Below are positions 26,916 through 35,256 of a stretch of 35,334 nucleotides of DNA, piece by piece. The stretch lies in NCBI RefSeq assembly GCF_001434255.1, contig NZ_AZEY01000032.1, positions 1-35,334 of the forward strand, given 5' to 3'. The stretch's first letter is position 1. Every line of letters begins with the position of its first letter. The notes under the pieces are model-generated. The model was not told the origin of the DNA. It was given only the letters and a program-made list of their open reading frames with translations, and searched no databases. Made by a program: the position numbers and the translations under genes. The DNA comes from Lentilactobacillus diolivorans DSM 14421 (GTDB taxonomy: Bacteria; Bacillota; Bacilli; Lactobacillales; Lactobacillaceae).

Positions 26916-27013
26916 GATTCACAAAAATTGGTCATAACCATCAATACCGAAATGAATTTATGCACTTTTTTCAAGGTTAGGTTCTAATCCAATTCACGAA
27001 TATTAATGTCATT

Positions 27014-27079
27014 AAATATTAATATTTTTGAAAAAGAAAGCGTTAATGGTTGAGCTGGTACTAATAACCGCTGTAATAT
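27014..27079 (+). promoter_or_regulatory. palindrome and promoter of the muramidase operon
   Basis: AAATATTAATATTT (27014-27027) is a perfect 14-base palindrome. Downstream, -35 TTGAGC (27050-27055), 18-base spacer and an extended -10 TG-TAATAT (27072-27079) make a plausible promoter with a 130-base leader. The remainder of the 282-base gap shows no gene. Confidence 0.4.
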
Positions 27080-27211
27080 TACATGTTCACTGTCGTTAAC
27101 CGGTTGCCGCCCATCAATAAATAGCTTAGTTTATATATTGAACCAATTTTAAAAACATTTAATTTCGACTAAAAAAGAACATTAAAATTTTACATAAAAG
27201 TGAGGACCAAC

Positions 27212-28153
27212 ATGATAAAACAAAAGATTGCTGCCTGTTTGGCAACCATTGGCATTAGCTTCGGAATCTTGGGTGCCACAACCATCACTTCCCACGCTGC
27301 TTCTCTCTCCATTCCCGATATCTCTGAATGGCAGGGAAAGATCACCAATCTTCAAGCGCAAAATTTAAAGAATCAGGTTTCATTTGTCATTAACCGCCGC
27401 CAATATGGCAGCAGTTACGTTGATAAGTACGCTACCAATAACACCGCATTATACGTTAAATACGGGATCCCGTTTGGTGAGTATGATTACGCCATGTTCA
27501 CCAGCGCTGCCAGTGCTAAAACCGAAGCCTTGAACTTCTATAACCGTTCCAATAAAAATGCTAAATTTTATGTCTTGGATTTCGAACAAAACAATGCAGG
27601 TGGCGCTTCTAAAGCGGCTGTTAATGCTTGGTACAATGAAATGCGATCGCTGACTAATAAAAAATTAGTCTTCTATTCATACCAGTCATTTGCAACAACT
27701 TATGCCGGCAGTATCCGCAATAAATTTGATGCCCAATGGATCGCTAATTATTCCGCTCGGCCAACCATCACAACCGATCTTTGGCAATATACGAATAAAC
27801 ATTACTTGGCAGCCCTTGGTAAGTATCTGGATGACAGTAAAGTGATGACGACTTCTCACCCCGTTTCCTGGTGGACTGGTGACAGTTCAACGGCAACGGC
27901 TTTACAGGCATCATCCATTGTGAAAACGCCTAAGTATTACCACGCCCTTAACAGCAGCGAACAAATCACCGCTAGTCGGAAAGTGTATCTGTACGATTCC
28001 AAGACATTTTCAAAAGCTAATCGAACCAAAGCGTTATCAGCCGGTCAAAACTTAAAGGTTAAATCAGTGACAAAGCGGTCAACCGGTTCATACTACTTCA
28101 CGACCACAGATGGTCAATACGTTACAGCCAACCGCTCATACGTTAACGAATAG
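27212..28153 (+). CDS. secreted GH25 muramidase (lysozyme) with wall-binding module
   Basis: A 313-residue exported peptidoglycan hydrolase that cleaves the MurNAc-GlcNAc bond. The ATG at 27212 is used; an in-frame GTG 12 bases earlier is part of the GTGAGGA ribosome site. A signal peptide ends near 'TSHAAS' (about 30). The GH25 barrel runs from 33 to about 210 with Asp36 in 'IPDISEWQG', and Asp123 and Glu125 in 'FYVLDFEQNN'. The last 70 residues ('YHALNSSEQITASRKVYLYD' to 'GQYVTANRSYV') resemble SLAP/DUF5776-type modules that hold proteins on the wall, related to those of the S8 protease. No phage genes adjoin. Two exported proteins follow in the same operon. Confidence 0.9.
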   Translation: MIKQKIAACLATIGISFGILGATTITSHAASLSIPDISEWQGKITNLQAQNLKNQVSFVINRRQYGSSYVDKYATNNTALYVKYGIPFGEYDYAMFTSAASAKTEALNFYNRSNKNAKFYVLDFEQNNAGGASKAAVNAWYNEMRSLTNKKLVFYSYQSFATTYAGSIRNKFDAQWIANYSARPTITTDLWQYTNKHYLAALGKYLDDSKVMTTSHPVSWWTGDSSTATALQASSIVKTPKYYHALNSSEQITASRKVYLYDSKTFSKANRTKALSAGQNLKVKSVTKRSTGSYYFTTTDGQYVTANRSYVNE

Positions 28154-28167
28154 GAGGCGTCACACAA

Positions 28168-28830
28168 ATGACTTTAAAAAAACGATTCATTGCTTCAACC
28201 CTTGCCGTTGCTGGAACAGTTGCTTTGGCTTTTAGTGGTTATGCAATTATCAATGAACCAATTTTTCATGCCAATACTGAAATTAGTTCAGCCCAGCAGA
28301 CGCCCGCACCGCAATCTTTATCGGTGGCCGGCAACCAATTAACCGCGTCGGTAACTAACAGCGACCCAAAGGACTACAAACTCGATTACAATGATCAAAA
28401 CAACGCTAAACACGCGATGTTTGAAATGCAAACTTATTCGGATGATCAAGATGCCGCTAACGCACTCAATTATTTTGGTGATCAAGCCGGTACCAAAGAT
28501 ACCCTAAAGAATGGGAAAGCTGCTACTTCACAAGGAACCCTCGGCCATGTTTATACACACTGGAATCAAGGTAACTGGTCAATTACAACCGTTACCCCAT
28601 CCCAAGCCGCCGGTGGTCAGAATCCTTCGACCTTTGCCAGTCAGGTTGCCAGTGAAATCAATCAACATCCCCTTCCCAGCAAAGAGGTTAATCATGGTGC
28701 TATTGTGTTATATTCAACCAATGAATCTGAAATGGCCAATACTGTTAAATGGCAAAGTAACAAACATGTTTATCAAGTTGCCAGTGATCAGTACCAAACT
28801 GCGATTCAGCTAAGCAGTCAATCCAATTAG
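28168..28830 (+). CDS. exported protein of unknown function, related to its downstream neighbour
   Basis: A 220-residue protein with an N-terminal hydrophobic segment (about 5-30) that could be a signal peptide or a membrane anchor. I do not recognise the family with confidence. The remainder aligns with the lipoprotein at 28843: shared are 'GNWS(I/L)' (here 135-139), 'LP...GAI' (169-179), and 'V-K-W-Q' (193-196) followed by 'VYQV' and 'TAIQL'. The closing pattern recalls DUF4367-type domains, but that is only a resemblance. AGGAGG overlaps the end of the muramidase gene, 14 bases apart, so both are co-translated from one message. Confidence 0.75.
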   Translation: MTLKKRFIASTLAVAGTVALAFSGYAIINEPIFHANTEISSAQQTPAPQSLSVAGNQLTASVTNSDPKDYKLDYNDQNNAKHAMFEMQTYSDDQDAANALNYFGDQAGTKDTLKNGKAATSQGTLGHVYTHWNQGNWSITTVTPSQAAGGQNPSTFASQVASEINQHPLPSKEVNHGAIVLYSTNESEMANTVKWQSNKHVYQVASDQYQTAIQLSSQSN

Positions 28831-28842
28831 GAGGAAAATCCC

Positions 28843-29742
28843 ATGCGACACAAGAAATTAGCCGGTCTAGCAGTTGGATTACTACTTGTTGTTGGCGGTC
28901 TCAGTGGCTGCAATTCCAATAAGCAAAGCCAAGACCAGCATTCCAGCAGTTCAAAGATTTCCAATGCTTCAAAGACGGACATGCAAAATTCAAGCACTTC
29001 TTCAACCAGGTCCAGTAGTCAGTCGACTCAAAGCAGCGCTCAATCGTCATCAGCAACCAGTAATCAATCAAGTACAAACAGTAATTCGGGTAATTCAAAT
29101 CAGTCAGCAACAAGCAGCTCGCGCATTGACAGCTTGAATCATGAGCTGACTCAAAAGCTGGGAAACGTGACACTGCCAACCAGTGATGGTTTAACAACTC
29201 ATAACGGTAAATTAAACATCCGTTATTCCGGTAATCAAGCTAATTATCGAATTCTTTACAGTGTTGGCAATCAGGCGCTCGATCTCAACGCAACTCAAAC
29301 CACCAAGCAGACCCCTTACGCCAGTTTCCAGAAAAAAACTTATGATTCAGCAACTGCCGCTGCCAGCGCAGTTGATTATACTAAGCCATCGCAAAATAAA
29401 GGTTTGCCTAAAGTAAAACTGTCCAGTAAGATAACCGGTTACGAAAATGCCGGCGGTGGCCAAAACTACATTCTTTGGAATGAAGGTAACTGGTCACTGG
29501 CAGTCCATGGCAGTGTGGTTAATCACACAGATCCAAAATCAACGGCTGTTCAAACCATTAAACTCTTAGATAGCCACACATTACCTGCTCCAAACAACTA
29601 TGGTGCCATTAAATTTAATGTTCATGCCGCAAAAGATCATCTGCGTGATCAAACGATTTCGTGGCAGGACGGTCAAACCGTTTATACCCTGCAGGGAACC
29701 GATATCAGGACTGCAATTGCTATGGCAGCGAGTGTTAAATAA
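28843..29742 (+). CDS. lipoprotein with Ser/Thr-rich linker, related to the preceding protein
   Basis: A 299-residue lipoprotein: signal peptide with lipobox LSGC and lipid-carrying Cys23, then a Ser/Gln/Asn-rich low-complexity linker (about 24-95) that would lift the folded part away from the membrane, then a domain of about 200 residues. That domain shares with the 28168 protein the points 'EGNWSLA' (214-220), 'LPAPNNYGAI' (247-256) and 'ISWQ...TVYTLQG' (272-285). AGGAGG stands nine bases before the ATG, 12 bases after the previous stop. The bidirectional terminator at 29779 ends the operon. Function unknown; a role with the muramidase at the envelope is inferred. Confidence 0.8.
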   Translation: MRHKKLAGLAVGLLLVVGGLSGCNSNKQSQDQHSSSSKISNASKTDMQNSSTSSTRSSSQSTQSSAQSSSATSNQSSTNSNSGNSNQSATSSSRIDSLNHELTQKLGNVTLPTSDGLTTHNGKLNIRYSGNQANYRILYSVGNQALDLNATQTTKQTPYASFQKKTYDSATAAASAVDYTKPSQNKGLPKVKLSSKITGYENAGGGQNYILWNEGNWSLAVHGSVVNHTDPKSTAVQTIKLLDSHTLPAPNNYGAIKFNVHAAKDHLRDQTISWQDGQTVYTLQGTDIRTAIAMAASVK

Positions 29743-29778
29743 CCAATTAATTTAAACACTAATATTGCTAATTTAATC

Positions 29779-29830
29779 ATAAAAGAAGCACAGTTATGGA
29801 AATTTCTTTCACAACTGTGCTTCTTTTATG
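29779..29830. terminator. bidirectional terminator between convergent operons
   Basis: CATAAAAGAAGCACAGTT (29779-29796) and its exact complement (29813-29830) form an 18-bp stem with a 16-base loop. The A- and T-rich arms give T tails on both strands, serving the muramidase operon and uxaC. Confidence 0.85.
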
Positions 29831-29845
29831 ATTGACTATAGCTCG

Positions 29846-31264
29846 TTACTCGAAAAAGCCAAACTGGTCATGAGCATTATTATAAGAAATATCATCCACA
29901 ATCCGGCCTAAATAAGCTTCGTCATCAGGCGCCTGACCACGCGCTACCCATTCACCAATTACGTTACAGAGTACCCGTCTAAAGTATTCATGGCGCGGGT
30001 AAGACAAGAAGCTGCGTGAATCTGTTAACATTCCCACAAAATTAGGCAGCAAACTTTGTTCTGCCATTGTCGTGAGTTGTCGCGTCATTCCACTAAATGT
30101 ATCGTTAAACCACCATGCTGCACCCAATTGCAGCTTCTGGACACCGTCTTGTTGGAAATCACCCATCCCAGTAGCCAGTTGCATCCAGTCGTTGGGATTC
30201 AACGAATAAATGATCATTCGGGGAACTCGATCCTTGGCTTGCATGGCAATCAACAGCTTCATGAATTCTTGGGCCAGATCGGGTTGGGTCCCCATTGAAT
30301 CAAACCCACCGTTGGGGCCAAATTGTTTAAGCATTGGTTTGTTGGCATCCCGAACCGCATTCATATGAAATTGCATCGTCCAGCCAAATTTCTTGTTCAG
30401 CTTCATCAAAGCTTCCACCAGCATTGTTTGATATTGATTAATTTCAGTGTTAGTCAACACTTTATTTGCTCTGGCCTTTTTAATAATTGCATTCAATTCA
30501 TCTTTGGATGCCGGGATAAAATGAAAGAAATTCAAACCATGATCAGACAACTTGCCACCAAGCGATTCAAAATAACTAAACCGCTGTTTAAGGGCAGCTA
30601 CCAACGTTTTAAAGGATTTGATGGTCACACCGGAAACATGTGACAGTTGTTGCAAGTAATCATCGTAGCTGTCAGCAGTTAAATTAAACGCACTATCCGG
30701 CCGCATTGCCGGTAGAACTTTAAAACCATTTTGGCCTTCCTTTTCTTTTAATAGCTTATGATACTTAAGATCAGAAGCCGGATCATCAGTCGTACATAAA
30801 GCTTTAACATTCGAACGGCGAATTAAACTTCGGGGCGTAAAGTCAGCCGTTTTTAGCATTTCATTAGCTTTTTTCCAGATGGCTGGTGCACTTTGCCGAT
30901 TAAAGACATCATTAATCCCAAAGAATCGGCGTAATTCCAAATGGGTCCACTCATATAATGGGTTACCAACGGCTTTCTCGATGGTACCGGCCCAAGCTAT
31001 AAATTTATCATAATCGTCACCGTCACCGGTAATTAGCTTTTCAGGAACGCCATTAGCCCGCATTAACCGCCATTTGTAATGATCGCCAAAACCATTTTCG
31101 TAAATCCAAATTTTAGTGATGTTCTCATAATTTTTGTTTTCGTAAATTTCCCTTGGATCCAGATGGCAATGAAAGTCAATAATCGGCATTTTGGCCGCAT
31201 AGTCGTGAAACAGTTTTTTCGCCATTGGTGTAGTTAATAGGAAGTCATCATTTAATAGTGTCAA
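29846..31264 (-). CDS. uxaC: glucuronate isomerase UxaC
   Basis: A 472-residue amidohydrolase-like isomerase converting D-glucuronate to D-fructuronate (and galacturonate to tagaturonate). The N-terminal metal-binding 'IIDFHCHLDPREIYEN' gives His32 and His34, and 'MQFHMNAVRDAN' and 'GMLTDSRSFLSYPRHEYFRR' are family hallmarks. Length is as expected. The start is TTG at 31264 with AAGGAG eight bases before; the nearest ATG runs into a stop. It is the second gene of an operon, 12 bases after uxuB. Confidence 0.96.
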   Translation of the reverse strand: MTLLNDDFLLTTPMAKKLFHDYAAKMPIIDFHCHLDPREIYENKNYENITKIWIYENGFGDHYKWRLMRANGVPEKLITGDGDDYDKFIAWAGTIEKAVGNPLYEWTHLELRRFFGINDVFNRQSAPAIWKKANEMLKTADFTPRSLIRRSNVKALCTTDDPASDLKYHKLLKEKEGQNGFKVLPAMRPDSAFNLTADSYDDYLQQLSHVSGVTIKSFKTLVAALKQRFSYFESLGGKLSDHGLNFFHFIPASKDELNAIIKKARANKVLTNTEINQYQTMLVEALMKLNKKFGWTMQFHMNAVRDANKPMLKQFGPNGGFDSMGTQPDLAQEFMKLLIAMQAKDRVPRMIIYSLNPNDWMQLATGMGDFQQDGVQKLQLGAAWWFNDTFSGMTRQLTTMAEQSLLPNFVGMLTDSRSFLSYPRHEYFRRVLCNVIGEWVARGQAPDDEAYLGRIVDDISYNNAHDQFGFFE

Positions 31265-31276
31265 ATTTGCATCTCC

Positions 31277-32899
31277 TTATTTAATTTCTTTGGCATACTT
31301 AGACAAAGTAGCTTCAAGGGTTTTACGAACCGCCCCGATACCACTGATTTGAGATTCAAAATATTTCTCAACTCTTTCACCCAAACCAACTTCATATAAA
31401 TTATGACCAAAAATTGCTTTATTAGCTAAAATATCTTTTAAATGCGCATGAACATCCGTCTTTTCTCCCAATTTGATGTCACTAACTTTAGGCTGCAATT
31501 CTGATAGTAATGGATCTGGACTGGGCGCAAACGATTTTCCCTGATCATCCACTGCCATCAGATAACGACACCAAGTTGCCAATACCAACGGAATAAAATG
31601 TAAATCAGCTGGCTGGCGTTTCGGATCATCAGCATAGTGGGAAATTGTAACACCATAACGGACGGCCAATTTTTGGGAGGTATCACAAGCAATTCGTTGT
31701 GGTTTATCAGGGATGAATGGATTAGGTAAACGCTTAGTAATTACCTGATCAATGAATTCTCTAGGATCAATTACTTTAGGATCTGTAACCACTGGCAGCC
31801 CTTCACCATACCCGATCTGTTTAATCAGTGCCAACATATCCGGATCACTGACTTCCTTTGAAATTGAATCAAACCCCAGTAGTGAACCGTTAACTGCCAG
31901 TGCTGTATGCAGTGGATTCAAACACGTCGTCACTTTCATTTCATCAGCTTTATTAACGGTGTCACGATCAGCTAAAATCACATCCGTTTTTTCAAATGCC
32001 GGTCGACCATTGGGAAAATCGTCTTCAATGACCAGGTAATGAACTTCCTCGGTGTTACTAAATGCCGCAAATTTTGTATGCCCTTCTTGAACAATCTGAT
32101 AATCTTCGAAGCCATCATTTTTAAGTTGTTCAGAAACCGTTTCAGATGGGTTGGGCGTAATGCGATCAATCATTGAAAATGGAAAAGTGATAGTTGCCCG
32201 ATCCTTTAAATAATCAAGAAATTCCGTTGGAACAAACCCATTTTCCTGCCAACCCTTGGCAATCGTTAACACACTTTTTTCAAGTCGTTCACCATTTTGG
32301 GAGAAATTATCAGTGCTAACTAATGCCATGGGATACTTACCAGCTTTATAACGACCAAATAGCAACGCAACTAGTCCGGCCATATTATTCTTTGGTGCAC
32401 TAGGGCCACGCTTAATGTCATCTTGAACAGTTGGTAAGATATTTCCATGAGTATCCCACAGGTTATACCCCTTTTCAGTAATTGAAAATGTCGCTAATTG
32501 AAGTGCTGAATTTTCAAAGGTCGAAAATAATTTGTGCCAACCAGCGGGATTGCTCGGCGAAAAGAACACCGCGTCCGACACTGCCGGAATTAATTCCTTT
32601 TCAAACCTACCGTCAGCATGCGTAATCACGCGTAACGTTCGATTGTTATATTTGTTATAAACGTCGTTGGCAACATTGGCATTATGGGTTTCAGCAACAA
32701 CTACGCCAGCTTCCAAATCGCCCGACTCTAACAGTCGACTTGCGACAACCGTGTGAAATGCTCGAAACAGGTTCCCACCACCAAAATGCACCCATTTAGT
32801 CGCACCAACTTTCTGGTTAATGTCATATCTTGGTACTTTAATGCCTGCAGCAGTGAAGAGCTGCTGGTTAGTTATATAATCATCTGTAATCTTCACCAT
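31277..32899 (-). CDS. uxuB: fructuronate reductase / mannitol dehydrogenase family protein (UxuB)
   Basis: A 540-residue polyol-specific long-chain dehydrogenase that reduces D-fructuronate to D-mannonate with NADH. The coenzyme-binding stretch is 'HFGGGNLFRAFH' (38-49); 'STDNFSQNG' (195-203) and Lys322, Asn328 and His331 in 'MKVTTCLNPLHTALA' mark the active site. An in-frame extension of 34 codons upstream reads through the promoter and operator and is rejected; the ATG at 32899 has GGAGG ahead. Altronate oxidoreductase is an alternative, but the pairing with uxaC and the kdg genes fits fructuronate. First gene of uxuB-uxaC. Confidence 0.9.
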   Translation of the reverse strand: MVKITDDYITNQQLFTAAGIKVPRYDINQKVGATKWVHFGGGNLFRAFHTVVASRLLESGDLEAGVVVAETHNANVANDVYNKYNNRTLRVITHADGRFEKELIPAVSDAVFFSPSNPAGWHKLFSTFENSALQLATFSITEKGYNLWDTHGNILPTVQDDIKRGPSAPKNNMAGLVALLFGRYKAGKYPMALVSTDNFSQNGERLEKSVLTIAKGWQENGFVPTEFLDYLKDRATITFPFSMIDRITPNPSETVSEQLKNDGFEDYQIVQEGHTKFAAFSNTEEVHYLVIEDDFPNGRPAFEKTDVILADRDTVNKADEMKVTTCLNPLHTALAVNGSLLGFDSISKEVSDPDMLALIKQIGYGEGLPVVTDPKVIDPREFIDQVITKRLPNPFIPDKPQRIACDTSQKLAVRYGVTISHYADDPKRQPADLHFIPLVLATWCRYLMAVDDQGKSFAPSPDPLLSELQPKVSDIKLGEKTDVHAHLKDILANKAIFGHNLYEVGLGERVEKYFESQISGIGAVRKTLEATLSKYAKEIK

Positions 32900-32928
32900 T
32901 AAAATGTGATCCTCCAAATATTGGAATA

Positions 32929-32976
32929 TTAATATATTAAATACTTTTACTTTACTGCCAATAGTAACCGCTGTCA
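32929..32976 (-). promoter_or_regulatory. uxuB promoter with operator and cre site
   Basis: On the minus strand: -35 TTGGCA (32956-32961), 16-base spacer, -10 TAATAT (32934-32939). The perfect palindrome TTAATATATTAA (32929-32940) covers the -10. AGTAACCGCTGTCA (32963-32976) matches the cre consensus at 13 of 14 positions and abuts the -35. This predicts double control by a uronate regulator and CcpA. Confidence 0.7.
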
Positions 32977-33055
32977 ACAGACGATTTGTCCGCTTATTCA
33001 CTGGTGAAATAACATCAATCAGTAAACGCTTTTTTAATTCGTGACAATATAAAAA

Positions 33056-33089
33056 AGAGCCAAAACAAGCATAACTTGTCCTGGTTCTC
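33056..33089 (-). terminator. terminator after the 33126 gene
   Basis: GAGCCA-AA-ACAAG (33057-33069) pairs with CTTGT-CC-TGGTTC (33075-33087) around CATAA, and on the minus strand six T follow. It separates the GH30/unknown unit from uxuB. Confidence 0.8.
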
Positions 33090-33125
33090 CTTTAGATAGG
33101 ATATTCCTAATACAAATGAATTGAT

Positions 33126-33497
33126 TTATTTCTCGTCCTTATTGACATGTGCACCTGGTTTTTTAGCAAGCATCTTTGTGAAAACATCAGTTAATGTCTC
33201 ACTTTGATCTTCAAACTTTTTATTCAAAACCAACTGACGAAAGCTTTCAATTGAAATGTGTTCAACATCTTTGAATGGTAGCGGTGCGTTAATATCACTA
33301 GTTTGATTAAGTCCAGTCTTTAAAGTGATAATCAGCCCCTCCTTACTATCTAACGTGACAGTATAATATTCATAGTAAGATGGTGTTTCATAATTACCAA
33401 CCAACTCTTTATTTTCTTTAAAGTACTCATTAATGAAATCATTGAACTTCTCTTCAGATTTTAATGATTCTTTCCAATTGTCAGGATTAAAAGTCAT
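33126..33497 (-). CDS. small acidic protein of unknown function
   Basis: A 123-residue soluble protein that I do not recognise. It has no signal peptide or membrane segment; it is rich in Glu, Asp and Lys, with a helix-like start ('NPDNWKESLKSEEKFNDFIN'), a beta-rich centre ('YYEYYTVTLDSKEGLIITLK') and a helical end. GAAGGA precedes the ATG. It sits 120 bases after the GH30 gene on the same strand and before a terminator, so the two may be co-transcribed. Its last residues, PGAHVNKDEK, resemble the GH30 C-terminus, PGKGVNKDKK. Confidence 0.7.
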   Translation of the reverse strand: MTFNPDNWKESLKSEEKFNDFINEYFKENKELVGNYETPSYYEYYTVTLDSKEGLIITLKTGLNQTSDINAPLPFKDVEHISIESFRQLVLNKKFEDQSETLTDVFTKMLAKKPGAHVNKDEK

Positions 33498-33617
33498 TTT
33501 GGATTCCTTCTTTCAAAATAAGAACGTAAAGACCCCTCCATTTATCGTAATGCTCCCGACCTAGAAAGAAAAACTATTATTTCTTACTAAGGAGAGTTCT
33601 CTTCATCCTTTTATGCT

Positions 33618-35189
33618 TTACTTTTTGTCTTTGTTAACGCCTTTACCCGGCGCTTCATCATCTGCCAAGTTAGCTGGATATGGGTTAAGTTTAAAAGCTT
33701 CATCTTTGCGAGGCGTACTTTCATTTACTGATCCAAAAGCTTTATGCAATGTAACTGTTCCCCAAGCAGGAACGGTTACATGCTGCCAAGTCTGTGGTTG
33801 ACCGTAAACAGTAACAGCAGCCTCCAGTGGTTTGCTGGTTGGATTATAAAGGTGAGCTGAAATTGAGCCATCTGGTGCTAAAAATGCAACGGAACCAACC
33901 CCACCGGTATAACCGTCTTGAGTATATGTCGTGGACCCAATTACTGTTGAGCCTGGTTCAACATCTTGACCAAAGTTACGTAACATGTAATATTCCAGAT
34001 TCCGTTGAACTTTACCGGTTGTATGATCAATTGTCACAACGCCTCGACGACCAGTTGAGCCAACCATGTTGGGTAACCCACGCTCATCAAGTGCCATGTT
34101 CCATAAGAAGATTGATGATAATCCTTGACGAACCAGCCAATTACCAATCAGTCCGAACATAATGTGAGAAGCATCTTCCGGTGTTTCCTCGATCATGCAA
34201 CGACGTTCAGTCATCGCTAACTTCCAGTGTGGGAACGATCGGCTTCCTTTAAACAAGTTTGTATACGGACCGTCATAGGTATGGAAGGCAAACCCATCAA
34301 AAGCACTAGCTTGTTCGGGAGTAATTTGATCGGCAATCTGTTTATTCAAAACATTTAAACTGCCATCCCAGAAGTAAATTTTTGTATCAGGGAAGGTTTT
34401 ATCCAAGGCTGGCCGTAGAAATTTATATCCAAAGTTGGCTAATTCTGGAATCTGCCAAATCATGGCTGGCCATGCAGCAGTATTTGAAGGCTCATTTTGG
34501 ATCGTAATTGCATAAATTGGAATCCCAAGCTTTTTATATGCTTCAATGTAACGAACAAAGTACTGAGCGTACACGCCTTCAAAAGTATCTTTTTCTTGGT
34601 CATAGCCATTACCGGTATATTCGCCAAAGCGGAAATGACCGCCCATCTTTAATTCACCGGTATTCTTCATCCATGCCGGTGCTGACCATGGAGATGCCAT
34701 AATCTTAATGGCAGGATTAATTTGCAAGATTTCTTGAACAACTGGTACAAGATACTTTAAATCTTTGGTTGCATCCGAGGCCCCCGGCTTACCTTCTCCA
34801 ATTGAGAATTTAGATAAGCTCACGTCATGTTCCCCAAATGGGACATCATCATAAGTATAGTATGGCTGACTTGCAGGCTCACATGAACCAAGGGGAATCC
34901 GAATCGTGGAAAAGTTACCTTCCTTTGGATCAAAAAGTTCATGCAGTAAAGCACTCCGTTGTTCCTTACTCTGTTTCCAAATCAATGATGCGGCAGCATC
35001 AGTAATCGCTGCCCCGGCACCAAGCCAGTCTTGCTTTTTCACAGACGGATCAATAACGATCTTTGCCGCATCGCCAGCATTCTTTTCTGGCCTGGGTGTT
35101 TCAAGATGATCACGTTTCTGAGAAAGATCCCCGGCTGTTGCAGTCCAAAATTCTGTTGGAAATAATCCGTTCCCTGAATTACTTGACAT
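33618..35189 (-). CDS. GH30 family glycosidase
   Basis: A 523-residue glycoside hydrolase of family 30 (glucosylceramidase-like, subfamily not certain). The ATG at 35189 follows a GAAAGGA site; the longer GTG frame is rejected. The barrel carries 'GAGAAITDAAASLIW', 'IRIPLGSCEPASQPYYTYDD' and 'MASPWSAPAWMKNTGELKMG'. The acid/base is Glu233 in 'TIQNEPSNT' and the nucleophile Glu328 in 'LAMTERRCM'. A beta-sandwich side domain ends with 'VTVPAWGTVTLHK' (about 470-485). No signal peptide, so it acts on imported glycosides, probably beta-glucosides or xylosides. The transporter fragment upstream on the same strand could supply the substrate. Confidence 0.9.
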   Translation of the reverse strand: MSSNSGNGLFPTEFWTATAGDLSQKRDHLETPRPEKNAGDAAKIVIDPSVKKQDWLGAGAAITDAAASLIWKQSKEQRSALLHELFDPKEGNFSTIRIPLGSCEPASQPYYTYDDVPFGEHDVSLSKFSIGEGKPGASDATKDLKYLVPVVQEILQINPAIKIMASPWSAPAWMKNTGELKMGGHFRFGEYTGNGYDQEKDTFEGVYAQYFVRYIEAYKKLGIPIYAITIQNEPSNTAAWPAMIWQIPELANFGYKFLRPALDKTFPDTKIYFWDGSLNVLNKQIADQITPEQASAFDGFAFHTYDGPYTNLFKGSRSFPHWKLAMTERRCMIEETPEDASHIMFGLIGNWLVRQGLSSIFLWNMALDERGLPNMVGSTGRRGVVTIDHTTGKVQRNLEYYMLRNFGQDVEPGSTVIGSTTYTQDGYTGGVGSVAFLAPDGSISAHLYNPTSKPLEAAVTVYGQPQTWQHVTVPAWGTVTLHKAFGSVNESTPRKDEAFKLNPYPANLADDEAPGKGVNKDKK

Positions 35190-35256
35190 AAGATAGTACG
35201 TCCTTTCTATAACAAACACTTTCTAGTTTTTAATTGCTACTTAGTATTTTAAGCTT

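Noticed and set aside
27212-29742. Prophage lysis module
   Set aside because: The GH25 enzyme has a signal peptide and a wall module, and there is no holin, integrase or structural phage gene nearby.
32900-33001. 34-codon N-terminal extension of UxuB
   Set aside because: It would translate the cre site, promoter and operator; the ATG at 32899 has a GGAGG site and gives the family length.
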